Source of the DNA: JAGPUQ01 sp041594335 | Lineage (GTDB): Bacteria; Pseudomonadota; Gammaproteobacteria; Pseudomonadales; Porticoccaceae | Reading direction: 5' to 3' | NCBI GenBank assembly: GCA_041594335.1 | Contig: JBFHML010000031.1 | Span: 1 to 29,397 of the forward strand | DNA length: 29,397 nucleotides | Part shown: piece after piece, positions 8,577 through 15,524 of the stretch | Layout: every line of letters begins with the position of its first letter | How positions within the stretch are numbered: the first letter of the stretch is position 1 | The notes under the pieces: model-generated | What the model was told of the DNA's origin: nothing | Databases searched by the model: none | Seen by the model: only the letters and a program-made list of their open reading frames with translations | Program-made: the position numbers and the translations under genes

Positions 8577-9893
8577 TCAATGCAGCTTTTCCCGCGGACC
8601 TGTACTGCGCCCCAAAAGATCTTTGAGCAGGAATAGCAGCGTTCGGGACCAACCGTGAAGGGATGCCTGGTGCTGGCGATACAATCCCAGGTACATCAGC
8701 CGGGCGATCCAACCCTCCAGGTCGACGCTCCCGGTAAGATTGCCCATGAGCTGCCCCACAGATCCCTCCTGCGACAGAGAAACCAAGGACCCGCGATCTC
8801 GGTATACGAAGGGGGCGACGGATTCGCCGGCGATCATCCGCGGCAAAGCCCGTGCGAGCCACTTCGCCTGCTGGTGCGCGGCCTGTGCACGCGGCGGCAC
8901 GGGAACCTCGCTCGCATCACCCTGTGGCAGCAGGCAATAAGCACAATCTCCCAGCGCAAAGACGCGGGTGTCCCGAGTCGCACGCAGCCAAGGGTCGACC
9001 CGCAGTGTATTGTTCCGCCCGTTTTCGAGCCCGTCTAACCCACGCAGAAAGCCCGGGGCCTGTATACCAGCAGCCCAGACCTTGAGTTGTGCGGGCACCA
9101 GGCGGCCCGTTGCAGTGCGAATCCCTTGCTCCGTCACCTCCGCCACTTTCTCGCCCGTCAAGACCTCAACGCCGATTTCCTGAAGACGCGCTAGTGCACC
9201 CTGCGCGATCGGCGCAGGCAGCGCCGGTAGAATCCGATCGGCCGCTTCCAGCAAACTGATCCGAACCTGGGTGGGGGCGATCTCATCGAGCCCATAGCGC
9301 GCCATCGCCAAGCTCGCGTGGTGTACTTCGGCGGCAAGCTCCACCCCGGTCGCCCCCCCGCCGACAATACCAATCTCGAGGTCGCTGCCATTGGCACCGA
9401 GCGCCTTGGCTCGGTAATAGCAATTCAACAGGGCGCGGTGAAAGCGCTCGGCGTGCCCCCGCGTATCCAGGTAAATGCAATGGGCGGCGGCACCGGGCGT
9501 GCCGAAATCGTTCGCACTGCTGCCCACCGCTAGCACCAGATAGTCGTAGGGGATCTTGCGTGGCTCGACCAGTGTCTGCCCGGTTTCATCACGCATTTCA
9601 TCGAGCAGGATGGCTCGCGCCTCACGGTCGAGCCCGATCATCCGGCCCGGCTGGAACGAAAATCCGTTGCGCTGAGCCTGAGCGAAGTAATTGAGTTCGT
9701 CTTCGTAGGGGTTCAGTGACCCAGCAGCCACCTCATGCAGCAAGGGCTTCCAGATGTGGGTGAGCTGAGCATCCACCAGGGTGACCGAGGCGCGCCGCCT
9801 GCGGCCGAGACTGCGCCCCAGGCGGCTCGCCAATACCAGTCCGCCCGCTCCACCACCGACAATCAGAATATGGGGTTGTTGCGCATCGGTCAT
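8577..9893 (-). CDS. ndh: Type II NADH dehydrogenase (NDH-2)
   Basis: This 438-residue flavoprotein is of the FAD/NAD-linked reductase family. It has an N-terminal FAD-binding Rossmann motif (ILIVGGGAGGLVLASRLG), an internal NAD(H)-binding motif (EIGIVGGGATGVELAAEVHH) and the FAD-contacting block TRVFALGDCAYC. The C-terminus contains amphipathic/hydrophobic segments (LMYLGLYRQHQASLHGW) that anchor NDH-2 enzymes to the inner membrane. It oxidises NADH and reduces quinone without pumping protons. GGGAG precedes the ATG. It follows the ABM-domain gene by 66 bases on the same strand. Confidence 0.9.
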   Translation of the reverse strand: MTDAQQPHILIVGGGAGGLVLASRLGRSLGRRRRASVTLVDAQLTHIWKPLLHEVAAGSLNPYEDELNYFAQAQRNGFSFQPGRMIGLDREARAILLDEMRDETGQTLVEPRKIPYDYLVLAVGSSANDFGTPGAAAHCIYLDTRGHAERFHRALLNCYYRAKALGANGSDLEIGIVGGGATGVELAAEVHHASLAMARYGLDEIAPTQVRISLLEAADRILPALPAPIAQGALARLQEIGVEVLTGEKVAEVTEQGIRTATGRLVPAQLKVWAAGIQAPGFLRGLDGLENGRNNTLRVDPWLRATRDTRVFALGDCAYCLLPQGDASEVPVPPRAQAAHQQAKWLARALPRMIAGESVAPFVYRDRGSLVSLSQEGSVGQLMGNLTGSVDLEGWIARLMYLGLYRQHQASLHGWSRTLLFLLKDLLGRSTGPREKLH

Positions 9894-9959
9894 GCTGATT
9901 TCTCCCGCTGGCTTGGTCGACGTGCCGGAGCCGGCAGGCCATCCCCTGAGAAGCGCGGC

Positions 9960-10265
9960 TCAAAGCACGACGTCAAAGCACTCGAGCTGGGGTGGCCCCA
10001 GGTACAGCGTCCGATTGGCTCCGCCAGCATTGGCGTGCGCGCGGCGAAACGCCTCTGATTTCGTCCAGGACTCAAAGGATGCGCGAGAATCCCACACCGA
10101 ATGGGAGGCAAACAGCGTGTATTCCGGCTCACTGGGCCCGCGTAGTAGATGAAACTCGCGAAAGCCCGGCACGCCGGCGAGATGACTTTCGCGATTACGC
10201 CACAGCGCTTCGAATTCTGCTTCGCGACCCGACGCGATACGGAAACGGTTCATGGCAATGAACAT
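9960..10265 (-). CDS. ABM-domain (antibiotic biosynthesis monooxygenase-like) protein
   Basis: This 101-residue protein has a single dimeric alpha/beta barrel of the ABM/HmoA type: the first strand MFIAMNRFRIASGREAEFEALWRNRE, the GFREFHLLRG segment, and the SVWDSRASFESWTKSEAFRRAH helix with the family's W-x-S-x-x-x-F-x-x-W pattern. Relatives include heme-degrading or heme-binding proteins and small monooxygenases without cofactors; the function here cannot be set. I chose the ATG at 10265 because GGAG is 6 bases upstream; a GTG directly before it is an alternative. It sits 32 bases after the metal permease gene. Confidence 0.8.
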   Translation of the reverse strand: MFIAMNRFRIASGREAEFEALWRNRESHLAGVPGFREFHLLRGPSEPEYTLFASHSVWDSRASFESWTKSEAFRRAHANAGGANRTLYLGPPQLECFDVVL

Positions 10266-10297
10266 CACGGACTCCGGCGACGAAGGAAGAGTTGAAA

Positions 10298-10954
10298 TTA
10301 TAGGCCCTCGCCAAGCAGATACATCCCCAAGGCCATGGCCGCGACAGCGAGCAGAATACGGGCGCCGATGAACAGCATCGCCCGGCGCCGCAGGTGTGCC
10401 AATCCGATACCGAGCAGTCCACCGGCGATCAACATCGCGATCATCACTCCGGCACCGAACGCCGCCAGATACCCCATGCCCAGCCAGGGACTGGCCGCCA
10501 GCGCAAGGGGAGCCAGCGCCAACAATGCCGCCGATCCGGCCATCCCGTGCAACGCGCCCACCAATACGGCGCGACGACCATGATGTGCGGGCATACCGGC
10601 CAGATGCAGGTGCGTGCCCGTTTCACCGTGGCGGTGAATACGCAGCGGTGCCTCCCCTGCCATCAAGGTCCAAAGAGCCGCAACACCGAGCGCAACGAGC
10701 ACGATACCCACCAGCCGCTCCGCCCAGAAACTCAAGGTCACCGGTACCGCCATTCCGGCCACCAAGACCAGCGCACCGATGGCCAGCAATACGACACCAT
10801 GGCCCAACGCCCAACGGCCACATAATCGGAGGCCCGCGCGCCGACCAGCGCGCGGATCGTCGAGATTGGCGACGGCCAATACGTGATCTGGGTCCAGCGC
10901 GTGGAGCATGCCAAGGCCCAGGCCACTGGCGAGTAGCATCCAGGGTTCGGTCAA
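10298..10954 (-). CDS. NiCoT/UreH-like nickel (metal) permease
   Basis: This small integral membrane protein has about 218 residues and six likely helices. TM1 carries HALDPDH, matching the H-x4-D-H signature of nickel/cobalt permeases and UreH-type urease accessory permeases. A histidine-rich hydrophilic loop (HRHGETGTHLHLAGMPAHH) separates the two halves, and the second half has the family block GALHGMAGSAALLALAP. The start is uncertain: TTG at 10954 has GGAG about 9 bases upstream, and ATG at 10939 is five codons inside it. A longer upstream frame overlaps the hydrolase gene and looks spurious. Lying 70 bases after a putative Ni-dependent guanidine hydrolase, it plausibly supplies nickel. 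Nickel specificity is inference. Confidence 0.78.
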   Translation of the reverse strand: MTEPWMLLASGLGLGMLHALDPDHVLAVANLDDPRAGRRAGLRLCGRWALGHGVVLLAIGALVLVAGMAVPVTLSFWAERLVGIVLVALGVAALWTLMAGEAPLRIHRHGETGTHLHLAGMPAHHGRRAVLVGALHGMAGSAALLALAPLALAASPWLGMGYLAAFGAGVMIAMLIAGGLLGIGLAHLRRRAMLFIGARILLAVAAMALGMYLLGEGL

Positions 10955-11024
10955 AGCTAGGCTCTCCCTCCGCTGTGGGTGGCGGCGATCATAGGCGATC
11001 GATGCCACAAACTGGCGAAAGGCA

Positions 11025-12218
11025 TCACCCGCCCCAGCCGCGAATGATAGCGCGATGCGAGCCCAACTTGCCGTGGGCAACCAGTGTGCCCAGCACGTCG
11101 ACAATAGCGCGCGTAGCCAACAATGCCGTGATATCGGACTGATCATAGGGTGGCGAAACCTCCACCACCTCCATGCCACAAATCCCCTCTTTGGCCACGG
11201 CACCCAGCAGATAGAGAATCTCGCGCGGCAGGAATCCGCCGGGCTCAGGCCAACCGGTCCCAGGAACGAAGCCACAATCGACCGCATCGATATCGAAGGA
11301 AAGATAGACGGCATCGGTCCCGTCCCAGGCAGTCTCCAGCGCGATTTCCGCGGTCTTCTCGAGCCCGAGTTCGGCGACATCATTCATGGTGAGAATGGTG
11401 GTGCCCCGCTTGCGAGCCTCCTTGACTGCAGGCCTAGGGACCTGCCAGCCGCCGATACCCACCTGAACCAGGTTCTTGGCGGGCACATTAGGCAAGTCGG
11501 TCGCGTGGAACCACGGCGTGGTGTGCATCCGCTCGTCGAGATCTTTCTCCTGGATATCGGCGTGGCGATCGAAATGAATGATGCCGATCTTCTTGTCGGT
11601 ATGCTGCGCGATACCGCGCACCGTGGCAAAACCGATGGAATGATCCCCGCCCAATACGATCGGCAGCGCACCCGAGGCGAACACATGGCCGATGCCGGAA
11701 CTGATTTGATCAAAAGTCTTCTCGATATTGGCCGGGATAACAAATACGTCGCCGGTATCGCACAAGCTCATTTGTTCGCGTAAATCCACACCCAGCTCGT
11801 AGTTGTACGGCGTATAGAGCGCACTGATCTTGCGAATACCCTGGGGTCCGAAGCGCGTCCCTGGGCGGTACGTGGTGCCGCCATCGAATGGCACACCGAT
11901 AATCGCAGCATCGTAGCGCCCCACGTCGTGGACATTTTCGCAGTAAGGCGCCTTCATGAACGTATTGATGCCCGCAAAATGGGGTAACTCGCCGCGCACG
12001 AAAGTCGAAAACTCCCGGTTCTCTACACTGTCGGCGGCCGGCAGACCCTTTTCCAACCCTTCACGCACCTGAGCTTTCCAGGCATCGGTAGGAAGATCAC
12101 GTTCCCGATGCAGGGCCTTCCATCCCTGCAACTGCGTCTTGTCAAAAGTCGGATGGTGATTCCACCCGGCATCGGCGGGATCCAGGGGAGAATTGGGACA
12201 AATCGTTAATCTGGGCAT
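11025..12218 (-). CDS. gdmH: Ureohydrolase, putative Ni-dependent guanidine hydrolase (GdmH-like)
   Basis: This 397-residue member of the arginase/agmatinase family has all six metal ligands: His193 (GGDHS), Asp217, His219 and Asp221 (HFDRHAD), and Asp309 and Asp311 (SFDIDAVD). It is about 80 residues longer than usual agmatinases because of an extended N-terminus. It reads DRHAD where agmatinases read DAHxD, and FVPGTGWPEPGG (Trp323) where they usually have GTGTPEPGG. To my knowledge these traits match characterised guanidine hydrolases (Synechocystis Sll1077), which split guanidine to urea and ammonia with nickel. A guanidine-I riboswitch ends 33 bases before the ATG, and AGGAG lies 7 bases before it. 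Agmatinase or guanidinobutyrase is the alternative, disfavoured by the riboswitch. Confidence 0.85.
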   Translation of the reverse strand: MPRLTICPNSPLDPADAGWNHHPTFDKTQLQGWKALHRERDLPTDAWKAQVREGLEKGLPAADSVENREFSTFVRGELPHFAGINTFMKAPYCENVHDVGRYDAAIIGVPFDGGTTYRPGTRFGPQGIRKISALYTPYNYELGVDLREQMSLCDTGDVFVIPANIEKTFDQISSGIGHVFASGALPIVLGGDHSIGFATVRGIAQHTDKKIGIIHFDRHADIQEKDLDERMHTTPWFHATDLPNVPAKNLVQVGIGGWQVPRPAVKEARKRGTTILTMNDVAELGLEKTAEIALETAWDGTDAVYLSFDIDAVDCGFVPGTGWPEPGGFLPREILYLLGAVAKEGICGMEVVEVSPPYDQSDITALLATRAIVDVLGTLVAHGKLGSHRAIIRGWGG

Positions 12219-12251
12219 GGCCTCGCTCCTATTCACAGTGCAGATCGAAAT

Positions 12252-12359
12252 CTCCCGGGCTTTTGTCCCGCCGTGTCACCCTGCACCCGCAAGGCCGGCA
12301 ACCCTCGGACCAGACACCCCCTCCCGAAGTGGCACTTCGGTCGGCAGCCGGAACCCTAG
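12252..12359 (-). promoter_or_regulatory. Guanidine-I riboswitch (ykkC subtype 1) before the hydrolase gene
   Basis: On the minus strand the element starts CTAGGGTTCCGG, has a P2 hairpin (CCGAAG/CTTCGG), then CTGGTCCGAGGG, and ends ACACGGCGGGACAAAAGCCC followed by GGGAG. These are the conserved blocks of the guanidine-I aptamer; the 5' CTAGGG pairs with the 3' CCCGGGAG to close P1. The aptamer ends 33 bases before the hydrolase ATG and I see no T-tract terminator between, so control of translation is more likely here. Guanidine should turn expression on. A 6-bp complementarity (GTGCAG inside the aptamer, CTGCAC just after it) could form the alternative fold. Confidence 0.95.
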
Positions 12360-12381
12360 TTGCCCGCTTGTCCATTCATGA

Positions 12382-12397
12382 TGCAACCCTCGCGCCA
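12382..12397 (-). promoter_or_regulatory. Sigma-54 promoter for the hydrolase/permease unit
   Basis: The minus strand reads TGGCGCGAGGGTTGCA, one mismatch from the sigma-54 consensus TGGCACG-N4-TTGCA, with the invariant GG and GC exactly 10 bases apart. Transcription would begin near 12371, leaving about 11 bases before the riboswitch's first conserved base. Sigma-54 promoters need an activator, usually NtrC for nitrogen genes. Confidence 0.75.
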
Positions 12398-12447
12398 ATT
12401 TGGTGCTCTCGGCACTGCGCATTTTTCATGCGGGCTCGCGGCCATTT

Positions 12448-12464
12448 CGCACTGTTCCCGTGCA
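12448..12464 (-). promoter_or_regulatory. Possible NtrC enhancer site
   Basis: The minus strand reads TGCACGGGAACAGTGCG, close to the NtrC dyad TGCACC-N5-GGTGCA: the TGCAC and GTGC arms are kept at the right spacing. Its centre is about 85 bases upstream of the predicted sigma-54 start site, a usable enhancer distance. The sequence is short, so this is tentative. Confidence 0.45.
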
Positions 12465-12471
12465 GCCGGAT

Positions 12472-13251
12472 TCAAACTGGTGCACTGACCGCGTGCAGCC
12501 TGGCTTGCACAACATCCACTGCCGCCACCGACCGGTGTTGTAGCGGTATATCAAAGGTAATGGTCGCACCGTAGGCGTCGGGTGCCTGAGGATCGTCGCG
12601 TACTTTGTCGAACACCAGCAGCCGGGTTCCGAGCTCGAAACCTTCGTGCAAATCATGGGTAATCATGAAGACACCCATGTCCCCCGCGCGCCAGAGATTC
12701 AGGATCAGCGCATGCATGTCCTTGCGGATACCCGGGTCCAGGGCACCAAAGGGCTCGTCGAGTAGCAGGATTCGGGGCCGCATGATCACCGCCTGAGCGA
12801 TGGCGAGCCGCTGCTGCATACCACCGGACAACTGTGCGGGATATTTGTCCTGCGCAGCGAGCAACCCCACCTCTGCCAAACCCTGTCGGGCCCGCTCCCG
12901 GACCTGGGCGCGGTCGGCACCGAACAGCCGTCCGGTCAACGGCGCCTGGCGGAGCTCCAGGCCGAGCATGACGTTTTCGAGCGCCGTCAGATGCGGGAAG
13001 ACCGAATAGCGCTGAAATACCACGCCGCGATCCGGACCGGGCTCGGTTGCCAGCACCTGACCATCGAGCAGCAATTCCCCTCGCGTCGGGGCCTCGTCCC
13101 CCATCAGCATCTTCAAAAACGTGGTTTTCCCACAGCCGGAGGCCCCAACAATGGTGACGAACTCATTGTCCGTCAGCGTAAGGTTGACGCGCTCCAATAC
13201 CACTTGCTCCCCATACTCTTTCCAGAGATTGCGGGCCTCGAAGCATTTCAT
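12472..13251 (-). CDS. ABC importer ATP-binding protein (guanidine uptake, inferred)
   Basis: This 259-residue ATPase is of the nitrate/sulfonate/taurine (SsuB/TauB-like) family. It has Walker A GASGCGKTT (residues 36-44), a Q-loop (VFQRYSVFPHL), the signature LSGGMQQRLAIAQA, Walker B RILLLDEPFGALDP and the H-loop MITHD. The start at MKCFEARNLW is chosen because its ATGA overlaps the permease stop (13248-13251), indicating coupling. It should energise the permease encoded just upstream. The 3'-terminal region (YGATITFDIPLQHRS) is longer than in minimal SsuB proteins. The substrate is inferred from the guanidine-I riboswitch heading the operon. Confidence 0.9.
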   Translation of the reverse strand: MKCFEARNLWKEYGEQVVLERVNLTLTDNEFVTIVGASGCGKTTFLKMLMGDEAPTRGELLLDGQVLATEPGPDRGVVFQRYSVFPHLTALENVMLGLELRQAPLTGRLFGADRAQVRERARQGLAEVGLLAAQDKYPAQLSGGMQQRLAIAQAVIMRPRILLLDEPFGALDPGIRKDMHALILNLWRAGDMGVFMITHDLHEGFELGTRLLVFDKVRDDPQAPDAYGATITFDIPLQHRSVAAVDVVQARLHAVSAPV

Positions 13252-14060
13252 CGCACCGCCTCCGCCCACGGAAATGCGCGCCGAGCCCATTGCTGGAGCA
13301 ACCAGTCCAATAAAAATGCAAGCAGGGTAATCCAGGCGACATAGGGCAGGATCACCTCCATGGACAAATAGCGACGCACGAGAAAAATCCGGTAACCGAG
13401 CCCCTCGGTCGCAGCAATGGCCTCGGCGGCGATCAAAAACAACCAGGCGGGGCCTAGCATCAGCCGCACCGAGTGCAGCAAGCGCGGCCCGAGCTGCGGC
13501 AATACCACACGGGTCACGATCTGCCAGGTCGAGGCGCCCAGCGTCTGGGCCTTGATCATCAGCTCCCGGGGCAACTCGGCCACCCGCGCGGCGAGGTCTC
13601 GCATGATGAACGGTGCCACGCCGATCACGATCAGCATGACCTTGGAAACTTCTCCCAGCCCAAAGACGATAAAGAGAATGGGCAAAATTGCGAGCGGCGG
13701 AATCATCGACAGGACAATCAGAAAATGTCCCAGCGTGGCGCGAACGTGGGGAACGACACCGATGGCCACGCCAACGACCAGCCCTAGGGCGGCCGCCAGT
13801 CCGACGCCCAGGGCCAACCTGGTGAGGCTCGCCGCAGTGTCGACCCAGAGCAAACGCTGGCCGCTACGCTTGCTCGGCTCGGCGAGCCGCTCAACGGCAT
13901 CGACCATGGCCGCCGGTGACGGCAACAGCTTGTCGGCCGGATTGTCGCGCAGACGCATATGCGATCCGGACAAGTACGCCAGTGCCACCAGGACGAACGG
14001 CAACAATCCCAACGCCAAGGCTGCGGCCCGCCCGGGTCGTTGGTTGATCAAGCGGCGCAT
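13248..14060 (-). CDS. ABC importer permease (guanidine uptake, inferred)
   Basis: This 270-residue inner-membrane protein has about six helices. The cytoplasmic coupling (EAA) loop is clear: ELMIKAQTLGASTWQIVTRV followed by VLP, the element that docks on the ATPase. It belongs to the binding-protein-dependent permeases of nitrate/sulfonate/taurine type. The longer open frame begins at 14183 but overlaps the binding-protein gene. I chose ATG 14060 (MRRLINQRPG), which has GAGG 5-6 bases upstream and starts just before the first helix (ALALGLLPFVLVALAYL). It lies 82 bases after the binding-protein gene and overlaps the ATPase gene by 4 bases. Confidence 0.9.
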   Translation of the reverse strand: MRRLINQRPGRAAALALGLLPFVLVALAYLSGSHMRLRDNPADKLLPSPAAMVDAVERLAEPSKRSGQRLLWVDTAASLTRLALGVGLAAALGLVVGVAIGVVPHVRATLGHFLIVLSMIPPLAILPILFIVFGLGEVSKVMLIVIGVAPFIMRDLAARVAELPRELMIKAQTLGASTWQIVTRVVLPQLGPRLLHSVRLMLGPAWLFLIAAEAIAATEGLGYRIFLVRRYLSMEVILPYVAWITLLAFLLDWLLQQWARRAFPWAEAVR

Positions 14061-14142
14061 GGCAACCTCGACACTACCGCACGACAGCGGCCCGCCGGCC
14101 CCCGCAGAGACCACCGCCCGGCACCCAGCCAGCCTGGGGACA

Positions 14143-15216
14143 TCAAAGCTTGCCGTCAGCGGCCAATTGCATGTAGGTCGCATCGAAACGCAACCTCACA
14201 TTGTCGGCATCGCCCAAGATTTTGCCCTCTGGCAAGGCGATGCCGATGACATCCGCGCTCGGCGCGCCCTCGCCAAGCAAACCATGCGCGAAGGAAAACT
14301 CGCGTACATAATCCATCGTTTTGCCGAGCTGTGGCGCGCGGGCAAAGGCCGCCGCCTCTGCAGGCGCATAAAACATCTTGGTGGTGGCCAGCTGGGCCTC
14401 ATAGCCGGCAAGGTCGGTCCCTGCGGCCTTGGCCATGGCGGTGCGGGCGGCGCGGCCGCGCTCGCTATCCTCCCGCATCAACGCCATGGTCTCGTACCAG
14501 GCGCCAGTGAGCGCCTTGCCAAAGGCCGGATTGGCTTGCAAGGTCTCCGTATTGACGACCAAGAGATCAATAATTTCACCCGGAATGTCCGAAGAATCGA
14601 ACACGTTGTAGGTATCGGGCTGCTGGAGAATCGCGTTTTTCTGGGGGTTCCAAGTCACTACCGCCTGCACGTCCGCAGACTGATAGGCCCCAACGATATC
14701 GGCATCGGACGTGTTGACGACCTGGATGTCGCGCTCACTCAAGCCCACCGAGGCCAATCCCCGCGCCAGCAAATAGTGCGAGACCGAAAGCTCGACCAGA
14801 TTGACCGGCAAGCCCCGGATCTGCGCAATCCCCTTGCGCCCCTTGAGTAACACGGCATCGTTGCCGTCAGAAAAGTCGCCCACAATCAATCCTGTAGAGT
14901 CGACACCTCCTGCCGCCGGGATGGTCAGCGCATCCATGTTTGTCATGGTGCAGCCGTCAAAGCCGCCGGCGGTATATTGGTTGATAGACTCGATGTAGTC
15001 GTTGATCTGCACCACATCGATCTCGATGCCGTACTGATCGGCCCATCGGTCCACGATGCCGCTGTCTTTTGCATACCCCCAGGGCATCCAGCCGGCATAA
15101 ATCGACCAGGCGATACGGAAATGTTGTTTCTCGGCGGCACGGGCAGTCTCGGCACCCAGTACCAGGAGGGCTGCGCACAACAGGGTGGTCAGGATACGGC
15201 TCGCTTGCTTAGGCAT
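14143..15216 (-). CDS. ABC importer periplasmic substrate-binding protein (guanidine, inferred)
   Basis: This 357-residue protein has a Sec signal peptide: a basic start (MPKQASR), a hydrophobic core (ILTTLLCAALLVLG) and an ARA-A cleavage site near residue 27. The mature part opens FRIAWSIYAGWMPWGYA, typical of nitrate/taurine/urea-like binding proteins that travel with guanidine-I riboswitches. The fold is type II with a VQINDYIESINQYTAGGFDG segment and a MTNMDAL motif. GGAGA lies 6 bases before the chosen ATG; the open frame runs upstream through the riboswitch, but those residues cannot be protein-coding. The riboswitch suggests guanidine as ligand; urea or another small cation is possible. 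Confidence 0.9.
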   Translation of the reverse strand: MPKQASRILTTLLCAALLVLGAETARAAEKQHFRIAWSIYAGWMPWGYAKDSGIVDRWADQYGIEIDVVQINDYIESINQYTAGGFDGCTMTNMDALTIPAAGGVDSTGLIVGDFSDGNDAVLLKGRKGIAQIRGLPVNLVELSVSHYLLARGLASVGLSERDIQVVNTSDADIVGAYQSADVQAVVTWNPQKNAILQQPDTYNVFDSSDIPGEIIDLLVVNTETLQANPAFGKALTGAWYETMALMREDSERGRAARTAMAKAAGTDLAGYEAQLATTKMFYAPAEAAAFARAPQLGKTMDYVREFSFAHGLLGEGAPSADVIGIALPEGKILGDADNVRLRFDATYMQLAADGKL

Positions 15217-15272
15217 GGCATTCTCCAGCTTTCCTCGATGTTGGCATCGGAGGTGCCGGCCAGCGGGTACGG

Positions 15273-15306
15273 AAAAGACCGGGTCTGCCGAGCAGCCTCC
15301 AAGGTC
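15273..15306 (-). terminator. Possible riboswitch expression-platform terminator
   Basis: Just after the second aptamer, the minus-strand RNA can form GACC/GGTC, then GG/CC and CTGC/GCAG around a TCG loop, followed at once by TTTT. This looks like an imperfect intrinsic terminator placed between the aptamer and the binding-protein gene. If real, guanidine binding would prevent it. The internal loop makes it uncertain. Confidence 0.4.
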
Positions 15307-15310
15307 GTCC

Positions 15311-15417
15311 TCTCCCGGGCTTTTATCCCGCCGTGTATCCCGCGCTGTCGGCGTGGGATCTGCATCTCTCGGACCTGCGCCCCCGTTGCTCAAATTCCCG
15401 GGGGCCGGAACCCTAGA
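15311..15417 (-). promoter_or_regulatory. Guanidine-I riboswitch (ykkC subtype 1) before the ABC importer
   Basis: The minus strand starts TCTAGGGTTCCGG, has a 7-bp P2 hairpin (GCCCCCG/CGGGGGC), GGTCCGAGAG, a P3 hairpin (ATCCC...GGGAT with CGC/GCG inside) and ends ACACGGCGGGATAAAAGCCC then GGGAGA. The TCTAGGG and CCCGGGAGA ends pair as P1. It matches the consensus even more closely than the copy before the hydrolase. The binding-protein ATG is 94 bases further on, room enough for a terminator-based switch. Guanidine should activate importer expression. Confidence 0.96.
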
Positions 15418-15441
15418 CACAATTGGACCCGCACAAGACAA

Positions 15442-15457
15442 TGCAAACACCGTGCCC
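15442..15457 (-). promoter_or_regulatory. Sigma-54 promoter for the ABC importer operon
   Basis: The minus strand reads GGGCACGGTGTTTGCA, differing from TGGCACG-N4-TTGCA only at the first base, with GG and GC 10 bases apart. The start site would be near 15431, about 14 bases before the aptamer, the same geometry as at the hydrolase promoter. No clear NtrC dyad was found upstream. Confidence 0.75.
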
Positions 15458-15524
15458 GGTGATCCTACCGCTCGCCGCGTCCGGCGCGCAGTGATGACCA
15501 GGGACCAACCGACGTACTCCGCCC

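Noticed and set aside
10955..11383. Upstream extension of the metal-permease frame into the hydrolase gene
   Set aside because: It is antisense-free but out of frame with the conserved hydrolase and shows no membrane or domain pattern; the permease core begins at HALDPDH.
14061..14183. Extended N-terminus of the ABC permease overlapping the binding-protein gene
   Set aside because: The internal ATG at 14060 has GAGG at a good distance and starts just before TM1; the extension is not typical of the family.
12252..15417. PRPP or ppGpp subtype (ykkC subtype 2) for the two aptamers
   Set aside because: The context is guanidine-type importer and ureohydrolase rather than purine or amino-acid biosynthesis, and the aptamers show the subtype 1 end blocks; a binding assay would settle it.
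15217..15450. Upstream extension of the binding-protein reading frame
   Set aside because: It would translate the riboswitch; the downstream ATG has a ribosome-binding site and begins a standard signal peptide.
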